A DNA stretch of 64,000 nucleotides from Casuarina equisetifolia (taxonomy: Eukaryota; Streptophyta; Magnoliopsida; Fagales; Casuarinaceae), in the NCBI GenBank assembly GCA_028551475.1, contig CM052355.1, forward strand, positions 744,001 to 808,000, written 5' to 3'. How positions within the stretch are numbered: position 1 is the stretch's first letter; the number at the start of each line of letters is the position of its first letter. This document shows, one piece after another, positions 45,119 through 59,000 of this stretch. The position numbers and the translations under genes were made by a program. Under the pieces are notes generated by a model. That model did not search any database. It saw only the letters and a list, made by a program, of their open reading frames with translations, and was not told the DNA's origin.

Positions 45119-46982
45119 TTAGTACTCGTTGAAATGGATTGCACCAACCTTCCACACAACGTATGTCGTAGCAAACATTACTGTGCTAATGAAAACAAAT
45201 GAAAAGGCAATTACAAAAAGATCGAAACCCCCGGGAAACTGAAAAGTTAAGCCCGCCTTTGGCACTCCTCGCTTGCTGTCATCAAACAGGTTTGTAGGGG
45301 CCTCTGGGAGACCAGATCTTTTCTTGCCACCATCACTTTCTCTCAGGGCATCCAACACTCTCTTGCCCATTTCTGGTTTAGTTGCCTTTGATTCTGTGTA
45401 ACGATTGAGAACCCGGGCAGCCCTTAGTCTCTCTTTTGCTGTCAAAGGTGATCTTTTTGGCATGGCTGGAGATGGTGATTTCTCTTGCCCCAGATCTGAA
45501 GAAACTGTGGACCCGTTTGAACCTTCAGAAGCTTGAGACACCGAGTTGTTACTCGCACTAGCCTGTAACTGCTGACTTTCTGTGTTCCCAGAACCCTCAT
45601 CACTGGTTTTTGTTGTGAGCCGATCACTATCTGCAACTGAAAGAGACGAGCTCCATCTTCTTCCTTTTGTGAGACTCCTTGATCCCAAACTTCCTAGGAA
45701 GGGTCTAGATTGGATGAGTTTTGGTACTGAAGCTCCAACAGTAGATCTTGACACACTCTGGTAATTGGCCTGGAACTTTGAATTAAGATACTCGAATAAA
45801 AAAATCAAGCAATAAGTCAACCAAATATGTTTAGACCAGATTGGAATACAAGAGTGCATCAAACAGTTAATAACGCAACGAACAATCTCTGCCATCTCTT
45901 ATATGCGTTTATCCACTATTCAATGTTCAGATTCACAAAAGCAGTTCTGAAACTAGAAGTTCCCATGAATCTTATTGCAACGAAGATGAATATTTACAAG
46001 AGATAACTTTAATAACTGCAATTGATTTGGCCCGGAAAATAAGATTTTGAATAGATATGCATAATCATGAAAGATCTACAATTGTATTATTCTGAGTTAT
46101 GAATTGAAACAATTGACAGATTGATTCCAGGGGCCAAAGTTTAAATAGGCGAAGAGCCTTATAATTATAATACAGTGAGAGACCAATTCAACCATGCGGG
46201 GCTGAACGTGAGCCACTTCTAGCGGTGACGTTGCTCCTTGTGCCGCCAAGATGTAAATCACAGCATTACTTTTGTTTGAAGGCAGAATAGAAAGGTTGAA
46301 AAGTAACTAGGTGAAATAATTTCCCTTTTTCCAGGATATCAAAACTTCAACCGTGATTCCTATGATCTCTAAAAGCGCACATCCAGTTTCCAAATCTTGC
46401 CAGATGTATTGAACACCTAGAATTGGTTTCAAGGACCATTTTCTGTATGAATTCAGAGATAAACACTATTTTGATTAACATATACAAGTTTGGAAGGCTA
46501 GACATAATGCAGGAGCTACTAGGACAGCAGACAAGACAACTGCATCTTCGGCAATCCCTTTAAACTTTAGTTAAGCTTGATCCTAGACCCTTCATAACAA
46601 CGAAATTCTATATGAGACTTACAATTTCATCATGAGCCTCTAACTAGGCTGCAAATCTCAAGTGCAACAAAGCCAAACTCTAACCATCCGCGTTTGATAA
46701 CCCTGAAAATGCTCCACCCTCATCTAACTTTTGTTTAAGCTCTTTTACCATCTAACACCACTTCGCTCTACAGATAAAACAATACAAAATACACGAACTT
46801 CATTCTCAACCGCAAGAGAAATAATCTAATTAGTCTACAGCACCAGAGGAACTTCACAAAAATGAAGAGGGCAATTCAGATATGCAGAGAGAACAACAAA
46901 ATTGCATTACGAGTTAAGCGAGTGAAACAAGGAAGTTTACCGCTGACTTGAAGCCCACGAGAGAATTCAAAGAGATAGCCAT
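45119..46982 (-). CDS. Small membrane protein, probably plastid-targeted (At3g56010-like)
   Basis: Exon 1 (46982-46941) encodes MAISLNSLVGFKSA and exon 2 (45769-45119) the remaining 216 residues, 230 in total. The long 1.2-kb intron has GTAAAC and TTCCAG borders. The first 60 residues are rich in Ser, Arg and Thr with few acids, like a chloroplast transit peptide. A serine/glutamine-rich low-complexity stretch follows, then a basic helix (LTAKERLRAARVLNRYTESK). One membrane span lies near the C-terminus (GGFDLFVIAFSFVFISTVMF onward), leaving the short tail KVGAIHFNEY. I know no function. By position it should match Arabidopsis At3g56010, next to RPL41 there, but I infer this from order and general character. 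Confidence 0.78.
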
Positions 46983-47871
46983 CTTTCAGGTCGTTTGGAG
47001 CTCGACCATGAGGAGAGGGAGAGCTTCCAAGTTAAAACTGTCTGACGGAAAGGTGAGTGGCTTGTAATGGCATGGAGATGATGAGAAGTTGTCAGCACTA
47101 CCGTCATTTCAGCGCGTGATGGCTACGCTACACCCTTACATTGCAAATATTTAGGCCCTAGCCCATTATCTAAAGAGGGCTGGGACCGCCGTCGGCCCAT
47201 GTGCTCGATCAAAGTATAAGAGTTTATTTATTTATTTATTTATGTATGCACTGTTCTTAAATTGATACATACTTAAGGCCAAAAAATCTCAAATTTTATT
47301 AATTTATCACTAAACTAAAAGACGACCGACTTCACGGAAAGCTTGGCAGTTAACTCCCCAATCATCAAGTCATCAATTTTTGATAATCTTGTTAATTATT
47401 GTTTTTATGAAAAAAATATTTTACTCTTTACAAAAGCTTTCATATATAATTTTTCTTTTTCTTTTTTTGCTTTAGTTACTATGATGACTCCCCAAATATA
47501 ATACAACACATAAAATTTCCTAAAGCACCATAAGAATAAGCAACTAGAATGAAATCCAAACTAAAAATTATAATTTTTCCCTTATCCCTAATTTGAACTC
47601 CATAATTAATATTCACAACTCCTGTTCGATATAAGAAAAGATATGTGAAACTAAAGGTTACAGGACATCAAAATTCTGAGGGTAGTGGGGATCAATTATG
47701 ATTTGAGGTTCATTCCACTCTATTTGGAGACAAAATTGTCCCTACTCATTACCGCGAGACTTTATCCTCCTTTCAAACACTGGGTTACAACCAAATGGCC
47801 AAAGATGGAGAAGAAAAAGAGAGATGTCAACTGCTATAAGTTACAAGTAAGTTGTATGTGTTTCTAGCTCA
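46983..47871. other. Intergenic: promoter of the membrane-protein gene and ALG11 3' end
   Basis: Two minus-strand site II elements (TGGGCT at 47160-47165, TGGGCC at 47194-47199) lie upstream of the membrane-protein gene, suggesting growth-linked expression. A TTTA microsatellite is at 47223-47243. The remainder is AT-rich without a gene. Confidence 0.55.
47223..47243 (+). repeat. TTTA microsatellite
   Basis: About five tandem copies of TTTA form a simple repeat between the membrane-protein promoter and the ALG11 3' end. Confidence 0.9.
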
Positions 47872-50800
47872 TCATTTGGAAGCATGGCGTAGAATAGGGC
47901 AGACTGCAGCTTTGAAATCCTCATAAAATTTTTGCTCAGAAAATCTGGCGGCACTTTTTCTTGCAGCGGCAGCCATCTTAAGCCTCTCAGCTTCAGGCAT
48001 CCTTACAATTCTCAGAATGGCATCTGCATATTCCTCCACACTGCAAGCAAGAAACCCTGTTTGCTGTCCGTCTTCCTCTAAGACAATGTCCATTTTTGGT
48101 CCAGCAGAGTTATGAGCTGAAGAAAGAAAGGAACTTATGAACAACTATACGTAAAAGCATTTATGCAGTGTGGAATGGCATCATCTTTTAAATGGTTAAT
48201 CACATTAAGATACTGACCAATTGGGATTGCCCCTGCAGCCATATACTCTACGACGCTTATGCCAAAATGTTCATCTGTCATGGAGTGGATTCCAGCAACA
48301 GCACCACCCAAAAGACGAACTAAGTCCCTGCAGATTGTGAGAAAAAACCAATGCTGATGAAACAAATCAACCATGTCATGGAAGATAAGTAAGACAGAAA
48401 CTAAACAAAATATCAAGTTTAAGAAAATTTCATTGTAACAGAACTTAAGCACCAAGAAATCCACCAATTCAGTGAGGCAATCCACCAAAATGTACTGCCT
48501 GATGAATAATTGATGGGGGTCATGAATTATACAAATCAATTCATGCAGTTTGATTAATTCCTTTATGTCAATCAGCACTTCAGAACATACTTTAATGTTC
48601 AGATTTAAGTGGAAAGCACAGTTCCCAGTTTCTTAATCAGATGCTGCTCCACATGAGACTGATTCTATGGCGCGAGCATGTGCAAGATCATCTAGAAAGT
48701 CATGGTTATGGTTAAGTAGAAGCATCTAATTTTTCAACAGTAAGAGGCAAAATCGAAGTTCTTTTCATCTACTTTAGCAAGTACAGGCTGTGTGGCAATA
48801 ATCCAATTAACCCCCGGATAATGAGAAAATCTAGTTATCTTAAAATTCACTGCATGTGCAGCACATATCCTCAACTAGATGAACCTTACAATTGTTATAT
48901 GATAAATGTAACGAGCCTGGAGGGGCAAACCTAAGATTGGCAATTGAGTTTTGCAAATGAAATGTATGCTACATCGATGCACATGTTTTTTCATCCTTAA
49001 AGAGAGGAAAGGACGTTAATGCATGGATAAATCCACAAAATTGCCCAACGTAAGATGGATGTATAAAGGATCCAATCTATAATTTGAATAGCTTGAACCT
49101 GTACATAACATTCTTATGGAATTCCACATCTCCCTCGATCTTCAGTTCAATAGCTTTATTTTTTAGATTTTGCAGTCTTTCCTCATCTGATTTATTTCGA
49201 CAACTACCAACAAGCTGAAGCTTTGGTCTAGCCAAGTCTGCATCTAACTTTTTAAGTGCAAAAGAGAAGGCCTCCAGTTGGAGAGTGTGTGCCTGAGACA
49301 AAAGAATCAAGTTATGAAGGACAAGCTATAAATTTAAGAGATCCAAAAAATGAACCATCAAAATCATAGTACCTTGTGCTTACTAGTATAATACATGCAT
49401 GCTCACCTTCTCTGGACGAAATTGGGCAACGGATATAATTACTGGAGTTTCTGCTGGTTTTTCCAAGGGAAGAACCTGTTTGGACAGCAACTTGTTAAAG
49501 TCCACAGGTTTTTGGGTCAAAAATCTGACAAAAAGTGAGGTTGTTGTATTCAAACTATCAATGTCAAAATGAAGAAGCAGACCGTCGACATAAATAATCA
49601 ATACACAAAGAAAAAAAAAGGCATGATTTGGCTAATCCTACAAAACTTGGTAGATAAAAACTTAAGAAAAAGAGAAAACTACAAGGCCTTTCAACACCAA
49701 ATTGCAAGCAATGTCTTTACCTTGGAAAAAAAAAACCAGAAAATTACAAACCTGAAGTCCTGATGTATCACAAGGAGGATACACTCGCTTAGTACGGTGA
49801 GCAATTTTCCATAGCTTTTCAATATGAGACTGTGTCCATGAAGAGTTGACCATTGCGAGGTGTGCACAAGAGCCTACATACCCATACATCCGGCTAAAGA
49901 ATGTGTAATAGATGATTTTGCAACGGGATAACCAAACACTGCCACAACACAAGAAATTTTTACAATCAACATAGCAGAAGAAAGAGTGATATAAACTTGT
50001 CAATATCTGCAAGTAGGAGAATTATGAAATCTACAAGATCTCTCTACGTCCATATGAGACGGATCAGAACAGCCATGTTCCACAAAGGATGAAAGGCTTC
50101 TTAAACTAGTTCAATAAGGATTAATCCGGGTGGTCATCTAGGAATACACTAAGTTGCTTTACGGTAAAAGAAGAAAAGGGAAAAAGTGCCTCTAGGATAC
50201 CCTGGAGGGGAAGAATGCAATTGATTTTGCAGTGGAAGCATCTGGAAAAAATGCTTGATTCATATTGATCGTCTAAAATAATGCCAAAAATCCATTTGGA
50301 AGTTCTTGACTCAGACAGAAGCCATGGTCAAATTAAATTAACACTAGTCGCAAAAATTGCATAAATTCTAAGGCACAGATGCATGGAGAGCTCTATAACT
50401 ACCCTAACACCACCCATCCCTCCTATTTTTGCCAATGGCTTTGTAAGCATCAATCTTTGTTTGCATCTATTTTTTCACCAAAATATGCAAAAGAAGCTTT
50501 TAGTGTATGAAACAAACCCTTTGGGGAAACTATCAATAATTCTGCATAAAAAAAGATGTGTGACCCCAAAAAGTTAGAAACAAACCTCCGGGCAATTGAG
50601 GCATCATTGTTATACATTAAGCTTCGTCCACGAACACGAGAGATCATGTCTAAACTGATAGTAGGGTAATGTGTGTAGCAGATAACTTTGCATCCAAAAA
50701 TCCGGGCAAGTGGATATGTAAAAGCATATCCACTTGTGTCAAAATAATACAATGGGGTAAACTTGCACAAAGCTTCCCATGAGAGATAGACTGAACCCAG

Positions 50801-51501
50801 GCTTTGACCTATCATAGTGAAGTGAGGGTAAGTTGTTTCTTCAATCCACTTTCTTTTATATAGATGCACCACCTGAGCATATAAAATATTGAAAACTAAA
50901 ATACTATGAGAAGGGCTTCACAATTGCAGCACTACTGAAAACACAAAGAACAAAAACTGAAAAATCTCCAATAACGTGCACTAGAACAGCTACTGACACC
51001 AGATGAACAAATAAATCCACGCCAATAAATCCCCAGATCATCCCAAACTGTTTAATAAAATTCCTTCATTTAATAAAATTAGATTTTGGGACTATTGGCA
51101 ACAGATAGTCCTGAATTCAAACCCGAATACTCTCCGTTATTTATAAAATCTCCAAGACCAGACCTTACACATTGAGAGATAAACAAATCTTCCGAGTGTA
51201 CCTTAGGTTGGTCGAGTAGCTTGACCCCGAAACGATCAAGAGCGCGAGCCGTCAAGCTCTGAGGCGTGGCGTCATGGTCGCCGGTGTAGACGACGCAATC
51301 GAGATCAGGGATCTCGTCTTGGAGCGCTTTGACAGCGCACCACAGCACTCGCTCTCCGCCGCCGCCATCGTTGGTGTAAGGATGGAAGAAGGCGACGGCT
51401 CTGTTCCTCTTCCTTCTACCGCTGATTATGCCTAAAGCTAACTTCAAAACAAACGCCAAGAAAGCAGTGATGGCAGCGCAAAACAGAAACTCCAGAACCA
51501 T
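47872..51501 (-). CDS. ALG11: ALG11 alpha-1,2-mannosyltransferase, seven exons
   Basis: Exons 51501-51202, 50872-50586, 49938-49752, 49475-49407, 49292-49099, 48327-48227 and 48116-47872 join in frame with GT-AG borders, giving a complete 460-residue protein. A membrane anchor covers about 3-27, followed by [20 protein letters not shown], the ALG11 signature. Later come [44 protein letters not shown] and the GT4 catalytic EX7E motif in [19 protein letters not shown]. The enzyme adds the fourth and fifth mannoses to the dolichol-linked N-glycan precursor on the cytosolic face of the ER. Arabidopsis LEW3 (At2g40190) is the orthologue; weak alleles affect the cell wall and leaf wilting. The bHLH51 gene is its neighbour in both genomes. 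Confidence 0.95.
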
Positions 51502-53092
51502 GATGTTGGATTTCGCCCAAGAGCAAGAGGTCGAAGTAATGGGCGTCGGCTTCGCCGAAAGTGAAAGTTACGTATACAGGCAAAAAACATCGTGGAGACC
51601 ACCATCTTTTATTACTGTAGAGGGATTTATAGTCTTTCTAATATTTTATTCATCTCAAAATTGGTAACTTTTTATTTATAAAAGATGTCACATTAAAATT
51701 TACATTCTTCTCGAAATATGCATTATTTTTTGCCACTCTTTTTTTTTTTCTTTAGTTAAGTAAATGAGAATGTTTAAATGTGAAACCTCACGTTCCAAAC
51801 AACTAATGAGCCACACGTCAGCTTACTAAGCAAATTTTCTTACTCAAAGCATGAAAAGCACTACAGAAATTAATTCAAAAAGGATGTTGTGCTTATATCT
51901 GAGCTTTATTACCATGCTAAAATGTTTATTTTCTTTTTCAAAAGAACTTGTAGAGAATCAAACTTTTTTTTTTTTTTTTTTTTACGTATAGAAAAAATCA
52001 TGACAAGATTTAAGATGTACACACAATGTTGAGATAAACCAGAGAGAAAAGGAATCCTTCCTTTCAAATGACTTCGGAAGTTTATACAGGTAAATTTTGA
52101 GTTGAAGAAATTTCGGACTTCTACAGATACATTGTACTGAAAAAGCTCCCCAGTCGCACACTAGAAATTTTCAGGAGGCAGTGAATTAAACTAAATTTTC
52201 ACACATATAGCTATTTTGTCTAGCCTTTTTTTTTTTTCTGTCAATCCCTAATGGGCGTTAGGCAATTCTTTTTTTTTTTTGTTTTTTTTCCTGTCAATCC
52301 CTAATGGGCATTTGGCAATTGAAACGGCCATACGGTTGGAAGGACATTTAACATCGCTGTGGGATTACGAGAGTATCCGCCAAAATCATCCTAAAAAATG
52401 CCACTTTCCGGTCGAGGTATTTCGAACTGCTTTGTTAACCCGCAATGGATCAGTAAAGCCCGCTTGGACCAAACACGTTCAATACACCAGTAAATTCTAC
52501 TGCCTTAAGGAACGAAGGGCAAAACATTGTCTTTGCAAAAATATCATATATTCCCTTGTCCCCTTCATGGCACTAAATACAAAATCATCCTAGAAATTAA
52601 TAGTAGACTTGCAAGAGAATATATCCTCCACCGAGTACACACAAGCCACCAAAAAAATAAAAAATAAAGAAAAAAATAAAAATGAGCCAACAAATCAACC
52701 ATACACGATAAAGACAAACAGAGGTAATCAAGCACAACCATAAAATATCAAACTGATAGTTGATCGATGAGAAATGTTTTGTACTATAACTGACAGATTC
52801 CTGGACCACAAGAAAGTAGTGAAAATACAGAAAATCCACAGCTTGCCCCTCTACCGGAAGCCAAAAAATGACTCTGCTACCAAAAGAATATTACAACACA
52901 TATCCACACCCTTATGACCAAAAAATTGATATTATTTAACCTACACCTTCACCCCATCAGTACTAGGGGAAAAATGAGGCACCAAAACCCCACGGAATGA
53001 AAAAGACAGACATGACATAACTGATAGGTTGTCCTCGCCCCTATATTCTAGACTTACATGATTAACTCCAGCCTGAATAATTTGGCTGCATC
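51502..53092. other. Intergenic between ALG11 and clathrin
   Basis: The left end is the ALG11 promoter. A T run lies at about 51965-51983. A near-tandem duplication lies at 52238-52321, and AT-rich sequence continues into the clathrin 3' untranslated region. No gene is visible. Confidence 0.55.
52238..52321. repeat. Duplicated 31-bp unit at 53-bp spacing with T tracts
   Basis: CTGTCAATCCCTAATGGGC begins both units (52238-52268 and 52291-52321), and each is preceded by a run of T. The pattern suggests slippage or unequal exchange between the T tracts. Confidence 0.88.
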
Positions 53093-56000
53093 TCAGTAGC
53101 TACTCCCCATGGGAGGCATGCCAAAGGGTGGCATTGGGGGCATCCCCATTCCACCCATACCAGGTGGTGGAGCGAATCCTCCCATTCCTGGTGGTCCTCC
53201 CATTCCTGGCATTGGAGGTGCAGGCAGAGCAAGAGGCAGCAATTGAGCGTACATATTCTGCAGAACAAAACGTATCACATCAATCGGTACTATGATCGTA
53301 GAAACACACACCAAAAAAAAAAAAAAAAAGACAGAACGATGAAAGATACCATAGATTATAACTCTAAATTAGACGCCTAAAGCCTCAGAACAAGGACCAA
53401 GATAAAAGTATGTAGGCAGTAAAGCAGCCTTGAAATAATTACCTGCTGTGCAATTACATCCTTCTCTTCCTTCTCTTTAGCCTTAACCTCATTCTGGGCC
53501 TCAATTTTGTCCTTCACAAGCTCATCAACCTTTCCTGTGTATTCACGGATGAACTACAAAAGGAAACGAAAGAAAAGAAGCTGAGAGAGTAATCGTAATC
53601 AGATTTCACACAGGACATATGCATCTCCACGGCACCACACTCTAGACAAAAGTGTATCATACAAGCATAAAGTTCCTAAACCCTTTCCAAACATCTTCTC
53701 AACCTTTTCCTTCTCAGCAGATCCAACGTAACCAAAGGGCATAACTAATGTGCCCAACTCAAAACTAAAAAATCTTATGAAAAAAAAAGTACCTGGGACC
53801 TAAGTCAATCAATAGTAGCACTGTAGCATAGAAACACAATTCAGTAATATCTAACCCTAGATCTTAACCATTTATGCCAACCACAAGCTCAAACTCCAGA
53901 TCTGATGAGGCATGCATTGCGCCTAGAGATAAGCTTTGGCCCAACAGAAGAAAATGGAGTTGAAGTATAAATGAAATGGTAAATCACCTGCAACAGATAT
54001 GGGAATGCAAAGTCGATCATATTGTTCATCCAGGCAAGTTCCAGAGCAATGTCCGCCCGAATTAAATCATAACAAACAAAGAGGCATGAAGCAAAGCATT
54101 CCTTCTTTCCCTGCACAAGCACATACAAGACAAAATCAAATAAACGTTATAAATTAACTGAGTAAGAAGTAAAACAGATGTCCCAACATAACTAACATCA
54201 CAATCAACGCTACTATAAAAGAGAAAGTTCAGGTTTATGTGGAAGTAGAAACGTACTAAGTAAAAGACTAAACATTTTCTTCACTTTGTTTTGTACCTTT
54301 TCAATGAAGTAAACGAGCAACTCCTCTGCAAGTTCTCGGTCACCAGATTGTGATGCTGTCTCCATGGCATCTTTGTAAAGGTTGTCCTTCTTTGACAATG
54401 CAATAGATTGCTTCCATCTTCCAGCTTTCTTGTAGATGTAAGCAGCAACACGCCTCATTTCAAGAAGCTCATGTTTCTCAATCTGCTCAAACACATATAA
54501 ATGAGGCCTACACAACTGGAATTGTCAACAGAGAACCACAAGATGAAATAATTGCACATTACCTTCTGTGCCAGACCAATTTGATCAAAGCTGTCGTGCA
54601 TATCAATTGATTCACGCAATCTCTCATAGTCCTCCTCCTCAACATATATCTCATTCAATGCCTCATTTACAGCAGTCACATTATTACTCTGGACAGCAAC
54701 CATGTACGGCTTCACGAGATGCAGGTAACCAGCCTGATGTAGCATGATTTAAAACTCAACAGTGTTAAAGCAAGCAAGAAAGTCAAAAACTTGAGTTTCA
54801 AAAGGATCATAAAACTGCAGAATACCTTTCGCATAATGTCAACAACTCGTGTATGGTCCACACGAAGTGCAAGCACATTGAGAAGATCATTAATGAGATC
54901 AGGATGTTCTCGTAAATAGAAGTGCACAGCTTTATAATATAGCTCCACGTTAGCTACTTTAACTGCAACATCTTTGAACTGCATGTGATCCCATGCCTCA
55001 GGGGAGTGGTTCATTATAGTAGTTGCAGCATTATCAAACTCGTCATATTGGATATACAGATAGGTGAGTTCCTTCCAATGCTGCTGTTCATCACAGGCTC
55101 GTATAAGCTTTGGAATATTGAGACGGGTTGAGAACAGTTTGATGTGCTCCATAAGCTTCTCAGGACGGTATCTAGCATACAGAACTCCCAACTCAGTGAA
55201 GATACCCATATGTGCACGTTCTAAACCCAAACCACTCTCCATGAGAGAGATCAGCTCATTGAAGCATCCTCTATTCTGGTAATATTCACTAACCTCTTCC
55301 AAGTCATCCACCTTTTTTATGCAAAAGACAGCAAAATTGACAAGGATTAAATTAATTTACAATATTTATCAAAGTAGAACATGCTGGTTGTGTAATAAAA
55401 AATATCTCAAGCATTGAGCCTCCTTCAGAACTAAAGCAAATGCTTCATCTTAAGCAAACACTCTGCAGGCCCATCTTTCAAATTCATGGGAAGTAAATAG
55501 AATGAAAAAGTTCACCTGTATTATAATGTTGAGCCCACATATCTGAGCTAAGCGGAACTCCTCTGCATCTACACAAGCAAAGCAAACCTCCTTCCATGTT
55601 TTTGAACTGTTAGCTTTTCTCGCTGCATCAACAGCACCTTGGAACTGTCTCAGTTTAACAAGTGTGCAAGCCAGCTTGGCCCAGTTAGATATAAAGGCAT
55701 ATATTATTTTTGCGGCCTCATACAGTGCTTCATCATATAAACGGTCTCCAACATTTTGGAGATTTGCTACATTTGGCATGAGAATGAACTCTTCAATGTC
55801 ACTCAACCTATCAATCTTTGCATACGCATAGATAAGCTCACTGTCCACCTTGGGCTCTTTTGCCTTCTGTCTAACCATTAGGAGGTACCTCACTAGGTCA
55901 GGGTAAACATTTGCATCCTCAGCAGCACGAATTACATCCAAAAACTGAGTTGCATCATCTGCACGAATGAATGACTCAATGGCATCACTGACTAGGCCCT

Positions 56001-59000
56001 CCCTGAGTTGAGCCTTGCCCACCTGGCTCCAAACAGCATCTTCCTCAACCCGGAATGCAAACTCCACAGCCCGTTCAATGCTTCGAATATTATCCAATAA
56101 GACATTGACAGCCTGAACATTCAAGTTAAACTTTTTGAAAATTGCAAATGCTTCCTCATAGAGTTGCGCTTCCACAGCCACTTCCCCAACTGCAGGTCCA
56201 TCAAAGTTATCCAGTCTATTAATGTAATCCATAACTCTAGAAGGATCTGCTTTAATGGCTGTCAAAATGAGCAGGTTTTGCAGATTAAAGTTGCCACTGA
56301 ATGCAGAGTTCTGAAGCACAATCTTTTCAAGGAGCTCAATTAATTCATGAGGCAAATCAGCAGTCATGAAAGCCTTAACAGCTGCAGAAACTTGTTCTGG
56401 ACTCTTGCTTTCAGGCAAAGCAGTTGAAACAACTTGATCGATGAGCTGTCTTCTATAATCATTCTCAGGGTTAAGAACTTTCTCCCAAAGATCAGCATCC
56501 ATCCTTTCAACCACATATCTGCAAACAAAGTATGAGTCAGTAAATCTCAACAACAACAAAAAAGTGCACTATCAAGACAATCTAAATAACAAAATAGATC
56601 ACAGACCTTGCTTGCAGTTTGAACAAAGAATTTTTGTTTGTGACATTAATAAGCTCTTCATCACATTGTCCTCGCCGATAGGCAACAACAGCCAGTGTAG
56701 GATCACGTTTCTCACAATATTTACCCACAACACGGGAATCATAGTAGGGGTTGGTGGTAAGGAAGTGCTCTGGATTGTTGTTGCTGTCAATGATGATTTT
56801 ACCCAGAGCATTGTGAACATGAACATCTTGGCTTCCCTCACTCACAAGATGCTCCAAGAATTGAGTAAGCAAACGAAGTCGATTCCTATATATCACAAAT
56901 AAAACATAAGAAAAGAATTATAGAAATGAGAATAAGAATCACAAAGGACAAAAGAAAAGTTAAGACACACCTCTTCTCACATTCATCCACAAGGGGCTCC
57001 ACTGGAAGCAGAGAGCGGACAGACAGAATCAAGCCTTTGATAAAATCTTCAGGGCATTCATCATCCAGAAGTTGCCCCACAACTAAAGGAGCATTCCCCG
57101 GGTTCACCTATTAATAAGAAAAAAAGAAAGTCAGGAAGTATAAAAGACAAGTGAAGTTCATATAACAGTTGTGAACGTGCATTGTATCACAAATAACACT
57201 TTAAACCTCATACCTTTTGAACATAACCTTCAATGTAACGAAGCATATTGTTTGAGTACAGATAGTGTGTGAGATCTGGAACGTATCCAAAACGATCACA
57301 AACATTAATAAGTGGCCGAGCATCTGGAAGTTTAGCTTCCATCAAAAAGTTCTTTGTCTTCTCAGCATCATAGAAATTTGACTCTCTGGTAACACGCTCA
57401 ACCTCTTTGATTTGCCCAGTCTTAGCAGCCGCCTCAATGTACTTAAAGTGAATGTCAGGATCCTCACTGTCTCATACATGAAAAGGCATCAGATAATCAT
57501 ATATTGCACACGCCACTACCCACCAAACAGCAAGAATTTTTCTAAATCAAATAAATTACCTGGAGCTTAAATATGATCCAAGGAAAAAGTACAATCCTTC
57601 ATATGATTTAAATTGCTCAAAAAGCTTGATGCATGCATCAACACCCAACTGTTCACAGTATTCCTTAGCAACCTGCATCGAGGAACAAAAGCATGCTTCA
57701 GTTGATCGCTAAATCAGACATTCAAGTCACACAAGAAAATGAAGCATACCTGCACAATTATCTGAAGATTGCCCCTAAGATTGACCAACAGAAGGTCCTT
57801 CATGCACTCCAAAGCCCATTCTCGTGACAGAGTCCCAAAAAACTCAACAAGTGACTGCAAAGAACACATATCAGTAGGAAAATCAAAAAATCGGACACAT
57901 ACCAAAAAATATAAGCAGAGCACAGACCTGTGGCTCAATGGCATGCGTGTTCACAATGACACGTTTAATATCTGGCAACTCTGTGTAATGCTGCATAAGA
58001 AGTGAAACATTTAACACAATAACTCCTAACTAGAAGTACAAAGAAAAAAGTAATGAATGATACGAGAACCATAAGAAGACATTACCTGCAGAGCTCGCAT
58101 ATAGAGACCAGCTTTTTCACAAAGTTGGGCAATGCGAGGACGGTCATAGTGGCTGAACATTCCATTAGCTAATATAGCATCAGCTACATTCGGAAAAGTT
58201 ACCAAATTGATCTCCAGGACCTATATAAAAATAAAGTGTCAACAGTGCTTGAAACAGGTGCAATCGAACAAACAGAAGTTGTCGCCTCACAGAATGGTGG
58301 GTGCAAATAAAACCTTGGTTTGAAGGTGAGCATGTTCAGGAAGATTTGGCTTCAAAACATCCAATAGAAAAGCTGTCGCCTCACGGATCATGTTCCTCTA
58401 TAAACACAATGCACATAGATCAAAACACCATAAGTTCTCATTTACAAAATAATATTCTGAAATATCAAAACAATGTGAATCAATTTATACCTTAAGTGAT
58501 ACACAAGAACTAAAGCAACAACAACGGAATATAATGTCCAGCCCCCCAGCTCAAGTGGAGAGCAGGGGGCTCCAGACCAACTGGTCTAGAGTTTGAGACA
58601 AGTTCCCCATCCCCCCTTAACCAGCAAAAGAAAATAAAAACTACGGAATATAAGGACCTTACACAATGGAATCACTATACCTGAAGAAAGAGATCTGTTA
58701 TTATATTATAATCAACAGGACAACCTCCCTCCATTTGGGACATCATTAACGCAAAATTAACAGCTCCCTGCATTCAAAATTAAATATTAGCTAATACTTT
58801 TTTTAAAAAGAAGTCTTTCGTGGGTTTGAAATTACCAGCATCAAATAGGCGATTGGCAAAAATATGTAACGAAAAAAACTTGACTCCAGTAAAAATTATT
58901 TGCTCTTCTTTAGAACTTCCAGGCACTAAGACTTACAAAACATACAACGATAGAGATAGCACAATGCAATACCTGAGGATCTGAACGAAGAATGGTTTGC

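Noticed and set aside
53062-53268. Alternative frame over the last clathrin exon
   Set aside because: It is a shadow of the Met/Pro/Gly-rich clathrin tail in another frame.
58535-58642. Possible tRNA gene in the clathrin intron
   Set aside because: Only box A and box B are tRNA-like; there is no cloverleaf, and an A-rich tail with target-site duplication marks a SINE.
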